From: Actinoplanes sandaracinus
Lineage (GTDB): Bacteria > Actinomycetota > Actinomycetes > Mycobacteriales > Micromonosporaceae
Assembly: GCF_030009775.1 (NCBI RefSeq)
Contig: NZ_JASCTH010000013.1
Coordinates: forward strand, 214,150-278,149
Direction: 5' to 3'
Length of the DNA: 64,000 bases
Each line of letters opens with the position of its first letter. The first letter of the stretch is position 1. Shown here one piece after another: positions 61,123 through 64,000 of this stretch. The notes beneath the pieces are model-generated. The model was not told the origin of the DNA and made no database searches. It saw only the letters and a program-made list of their open reading frames with translations. A program made the position numbers and the translations under genes.

Positions 61123-62259
61123 ATGCCCTCGCGGGGTCAGGTCGGTGAGCCGGCCGAGAACATGCTCGAAGATCTCGACGCGGCCGCCATGGCGTTCGCG
61201 GCCCGCCGGGACGGGGCCACTCCCACCGAGATCGAGGCGTTGCGGGAGAAGCTGGTCCACTACTGCCTGCCGTTCGCCGGGCGGATCGCCCGCCGCTACC
61301 GCGGCCGCGGCGAGTACATGGAGGACCTCGAGCAGGTGGCCCGGCTGGGCCTGGTCAAGGCGGTCGACCGGTACGACCCGGAGCGCGGCTCCTTCACGGC
61401 GTACGCGGTGATCACCATCTCCGGTGAACTGAAGCGGCACTTCCGGGACCGCACCTGGGGGGTGCACGTTCCGCGGCGGGTGCAGGACCTGAGCCTCGAG
61501 GTCGGGCACGCCTCGATGATTCTGACGAGCGCGCTGGCGCGTACCCCCACGGCCGGTGAGGTGGCGGACCGCCTGGGGGTGAGCGAGGCGGCCGTGCTGG
61601 AGGCGGTCGAGTCGGCCGCCGGCTATTCTCCGGCGTCGCTGAACGCGCCGGTCGCCGAGGACGGGGCGATGGAGTTCGGCGACCTGCTCGGTGGGCCCGA
61701 CGACGACCTGGAGTCGGTGACCGACAAGCTGACCGTCGCCGACCTGCTGATGCGCATGCCGGCCCGGGAGCGCCGGATGCTGGCGATGCGTTTCTACGGC
61801 AACCGCACCCAGGCCGAGATCGCCGAAGAGCTGGGCATCTCGCAGATGCACGTGTCCCGGCTACTCAGCCGGGCGCTGACCTGGCTGCGGGAGGCGATGC
61901 TCAGCGACAGTCCGCCGCACTGGGAGGGCGAGGCCCGTGGCGGCCGCGCCGGCATGCAGGTGTCGGTGGCCCGTGACGGCGACGTGCTGCGGGTGCTGGT
62001 GCGCGGTGAGGTCGACCGGGACACCGCGGAACGGCTGCGGATCGGGCTGCGGCACGCGATCACGGGTATCGGGGTGGCGTCGGTCGTGGTCGACCTGACG
62101 GCCGTCCCGCTGGTCGACGCGGCCGGGGTGTCCGTGCTGCTGGAGGCGGCACAGGCCGCCGCGACGGCGCGGACCGAGTTCTCGGTGACGGGCGCTCAGC
62201 CGTACGTCGCGAGGATCTTGGCAGTGTCGGGTCTGGCCGGAGTACTGCGGCGAGGTTGA
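61123..62259 (+). CDS. SigB/SigF-type sigma factor fused to a STAS domain
   Basis: A 378-residue fusion. Residues about 35-262 are a complete group 3 sigma factor: YMEDLEQVARLGLVKAVDRYDPERG, ITISGELKRHFRDRTWGVHVP, ARERRMLAMRFYGNRTQ and the helix-turn-helix IAEELGISQMHVSRLL. Residues about 278-378 form an anti-sigma-antagonist (STAS) domain. Where the phospho-accepting Ser normally sits (D-S-S-G), the sequence is D332-A-A-G. The start is the ATG at 61123 with GGAAGGGG close upstream. It converges on two STAS-HATPase genes with only a 45-bp gap, forming a compact partner-switching locus. Confidence 0.92.
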   Translation: MPSRGQVGEPAENMLEDLDAAAMAFAARRDGATPTEIEALREKLVHYCLPFAGRIARRYRGRGEYMEDLEQVARLGLVKAVDRYDPERGSFTAYAVITISGELKRHFRDRTWGVHVPRRVQDLSLEVGHASMILTSALARTPTAGEVADRLGVSEAAVLEAVESAAGYSPASLNAPVAEDGAMEFGDLLGGPDDDLESVTDKLTVADLLMRMPARERRMLAMRFYGNRTQAEIAEELGISQMHVSRLLSRALTWLREAMLSDSPPHWEGEARGGRAGMQVSVARDGDVLRVLVRGEVDRDTAERLRIGLRHAITGIGVASVVVDLTAVPLVDAAGVSVLLEAAQAAATARTEFSVTGAQPYVARILAVSGLAGVLRRG

Positions 62260-62304
62260 CAGCGGTCGGTGACCACGATGAAGCCTGACAGCGGAGGGTG
62301 ACCG

Positions 62305-63033
62305 TCAGGGGCGGCGCAGCGCCGCCCAGACCACCTTGCCGTCCTTCGACGGCAGGTGTCCCCAGCAGTCCGCCAGTTCGTTGACCAGCAACAGTCCGCG
62401 CCCGCTGGCCGCTTCCGGCGGCACCGGTCCGGGCGCGGCCGGTGGCTGTGGCGACCCGTCACTGACCGCTATGTTGAGGTAGCGTGGCCGCAGCGACAGG
62501 TACAGCGTCATCATCGTGTGGGCGTGGTCGACCACGTTGCCGATCAGCTCGGTGACGATCACGCTGGCCGGCGCGACCAGGCCGGGCAGGTCCCAGCGCA
62601 GGCACGCCTCGGTGGCGAGGTCGCGGGCGTGCCGGGTGGTGCCGGCGACCGGAAGCAGGTCCTCACTCACCGACGGCACGGTCTGCCGTTCGCCGTTCAG
62701 GTGGGCGAGCGCCGCCGCCAGGTCGTCGCAGAGCGGGAGCCGGTGCTGGACGGGGACCACCATCAGTTCCCGGGTGGCCGGGGTGGGCCCGCAGAGCATG
62801 ATCGGCGTGCCGGGCCACTTGGCGGCCTGCCGCAGCACCACGGTGAAGATGGACAGGGCCCGTGGCTGTTCCACCTCCAACCCGGACAGATCGATCAGGA
62901 GCGCCTCGGGTTGCTCGGCGAGGCACTCCAGCAGGTGCCGGCGGAGGGCGGCGACGCCGGACACCCGGAGATGGCCGGACACCGTCGCGATCAGAGTGGT
63001 TCGATCGCCGTTCACCTCGAACCGGATCGACAT
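62305..63033 (-). CDS. STAS-HATPase fusion (anti-sigma-factor-like)
   Basis: A 242-residue protein. Residues about 1-105 are a degenerate STAS domain (ALLIDLSGLEV, then EQPRALSIF where D-S-S-G would be). Residues about 120-242 are an RsbW-like histidine-kinase-type ATPase: ELIGNVVDHAH (N box), VSDGSPQP (G1 box), GRGLLLVNELADCWG (G2 box) and GKVVWAAL at the end. The kinase residues look intact. ATG with GGAAGGG 6 nt upstream. It is a paralogue of the next gene and is convergent with the sigma-STAS gene. Confidence 0.88.
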   Translation of the reverse strand: MSIRFEVNGDRTTLIATVSGHLRVSGVAALRRHLLECLAEQPEALLIDLSGLEVEQPRALSIFTVVLRQAAKWPGTPIMLCGPTPATRELMVVPVQHRLPLCDDLAAALAHLNGERQTVPSVSEDLLPVAGTTRHARDLATEACLRWDLPGLVAPASVIVTELIGNVVDHAHTMMTLYLSLRPRYLNIAVSDGSPQPPAAPGPVPPEAASGRGLLLVNELADCWGHLPSKDGKVVWAALRRP

Positions 63034-63211
63034 GCTTGGCCCTTCCGACCAGAGGCGGATTCCCCGCGGCCTGCAGGGTAAACGTCAGCATGTCGCGACC
63101 ACGATGTCGGCCCCCACGGTCCGGCGGGCGGCCCGTCCCGGCCACGCGGCGGGGTGTCTGTCACACCGGTCCGGCGGCCGGTGCGCCGGGACCGTCAGAG
63201 GTGTGCGACGG

Positions 63212-63952
63212 TCACACCGCGGCTCCGGTGGCGAGCTGGGTCCAGACCACCTTGCCGTCGGGGACCGGCAGGACACCCCACGCGTCGGTGAGGTCGCGGA
63301 CCAGGCGCAGGCCACGCCCGCCCGCATCGGTGACGGCCGGGTCGAGGGCGCGGGGCATTAGACGGCTGCGGTCCCGAACCGCCACGGTGAGCCGGCCGTC
63401 GCGCAACCCCAGGGTGAAGTCCATCGTGGTGTGCGCGTGCCGGACGACGTTCGCCACCAGCTCGGTGGCCACCAGCGTGGCGGTCGACGTCACGTCGGTG
63501 CGCTGCCACGCGGTGCAGGCCTGGGCGACCAGGTGGCGCACCTGCCGGCAGGCCTCCGGGACCGGGCGCAGGCGCACCCGCAGGGTGGGTGCGGACGGCT
63601 GGTTCTCGGCCTCGGCCAGCGCGTTGTCGCAGTCGGCGGCCATCTCCAGGCGGGCGCAGTCGGGGACGGCGGCGAGAGCGGCCCTGGTCCGTGGGCCGGC
63701 GCCGCAGACCACGATCGGCGCCGCGGGGAATTCCTCCGCCTGACAGACGAGGGCGCCCAGCCCGTCCAGTGCCGCCGGGTCGTCGACCCGCAGGCGGGTG
63801 AAGTCCAGCAGCACTTTCGCCGGCTGCACGGACAGGCTGCGGCGCACGGCGGCGCCGAGCGCCCCGCCGGTGACCCGGTCGAGGGTTCCGCTGATCCGCA
63901 GGACCGCCACCGGGAGGTCCTGCTCCGGACGGCAGACGAGCTGGCTGGGCAT
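63212..63952 (-). CDS. Second STAS-HATPase fusion (anti-sigma-factor-like paralogue)
   Basis: A 246-residue protein with the same layout: a STAS-like domain (about 10-100; VLLDFTRLRV, then DDPAALDGL in place of D-S-S-G) and a HATPase domain (about 120-246; ELVANVVRHAH, VRDRS, GRGLRLVRDLTDAWG, GKVVWTQL). The ATG at 63952 has GGAGGGAGG close upstream. The gap to the next STAS-HATPase gene is 178 bp. It is probably an anti-sigma regulator of the sigma-STAS factor or a related sigma factor. Confidence 0.86.
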   Translation of the reverse strand: MPSQLVCRPEQDLPVAVLRISGTLDRVTGGALGAAVRRSLSVQPAKVLLDFTRLRVDDPAALDGLGALVCQAEEFPAAPIVVCGAGPRTRAALAAVPDCARLEMAADCDNALAEAENQPSAPTLRVRLRPVPEACRQVRHLVAQACTAWQRTDVTSTATLVATELVANVVRHAHTTMDFTLGLRDGRLTVAVRDRSRLMPRALDPAVTDAGGRGLRLVRDLTDAWGVLPVPDGKVVWTQLATGAAV

Positions 63953-63986
63953 TCGCCTCCCTCCACGGTCTCGCACGACGTCCGGC

Positions 63987-64000
63987 GGGGGGGGGGGGGG
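63987..64000. repeat. Run of at least 14 G at the window edge
   Basis: The last 14 bases are all G, directly upstream of the STAS-HATPase gene on its 5' side. No run of this length occurs elsewhere in the window. Confidence 0.9.

Overview
This 64 kb window is a stretch of chromosome from a high-GC actinomycete, most likely a member of the Micromonosporaceae such as an Actinoplanes-like organism. The evidence is the strongly GC-biased third codon positions throughout, the frequent GTG starts and four-base ATGA/GTGA overlaps, the GlgE alpha-glucan operon, an F420/PPOX-family protein, polyphosphate glucokinase, a DUF6401-like protein, and several SigB/SigF-type regulators with SpoIIE, STAS and HATPase domains. 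The genus is an inference; no rRNA or tRNA gene was seen that would fix it.

Layout. 1-6.6 kb: the end of an unknown gene, secreted or membrane proteins, and a three-gene redox operon (bis-heme ferric-reductase-like membrane protein with a long charged tail, NuoF-ferredoxin fusion, TlpA-like lipoprotein). 6.6-14.4 kb: PspC protein, receptor-type Ser/Thr kinase, Tex, PP2C phosphatase, YjbR protein and a GNAT acetyltransferase. 14.4-21.7 kb: the complete glgE-treS-mak-glgB operon on the minus strand, which turns trehalose into branched alpha-1,4-glucan through maltose-1-phosphate. 22-26.9 kb: a hypothetical protein, PPOX protein, polyphosphate glucokinase, a SigB-family sigma factor, a GSP17M-type stress protein and a PAP2 phosphatase. 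27-32.3 kb: cell-envelope and signalling genes (SH3-glucosaminidase, CHASE histidine kinase, response regulator, LytR-CpsA-Psr protein). 32.4-38.1 kb: HrpA helicase and small or secreted unknowns, followed by about 840 bp with no gene. 38.9-46.5 kb: a B12-binding sensor next to a PAS-GAF-SpoIIE phosphatase, exonuclease III with a tiny upstream membrane ORF, a GNAT-like protein, a membrane GGDEF-EAL protein and a universal stress protein. 46.7-49.6 kb: citrate synthase and a gluconokinase-type FGGY kinase. 49.7-54.7 kb: a cobalamin riboswitch followed by a chelatase-cobO-cobB-cobE/cbiG operon. 54.7-57 kb: a GCS2-family ligase and a small membrane protein. 57.1-60.7 kb: a 1177-residue low-complexity repeat protein. 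61.1-64 kb: a sigma factor fused to a STAS domain, facing two STAS-HATPase fusion proteins.

How the parts fit. Partner-switching parts are unusually abundant: two sigma factors of the SigB/F type, one free SpoIIE phosphatase, and at the right end a locus in which the normally separate antagonist (STAS), anti-sigma kinase (HATPase) and sigma factor are fused in pairs. All three STAS domains at that locus lack the usual phospho-accepting Ser/Thr, which I regard as the most interesting signal here. The second candidate system is the SpoIIE phosphatase paired with a B12-binding protein that keeps the CarH-type Trp...Glu-His cap signature but has no DNA-binding domain, suggesting light or adenosylcobalamin input into phospho-signalling. 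The same window carries riboswitch-controlled B12 biosynthesis genes.
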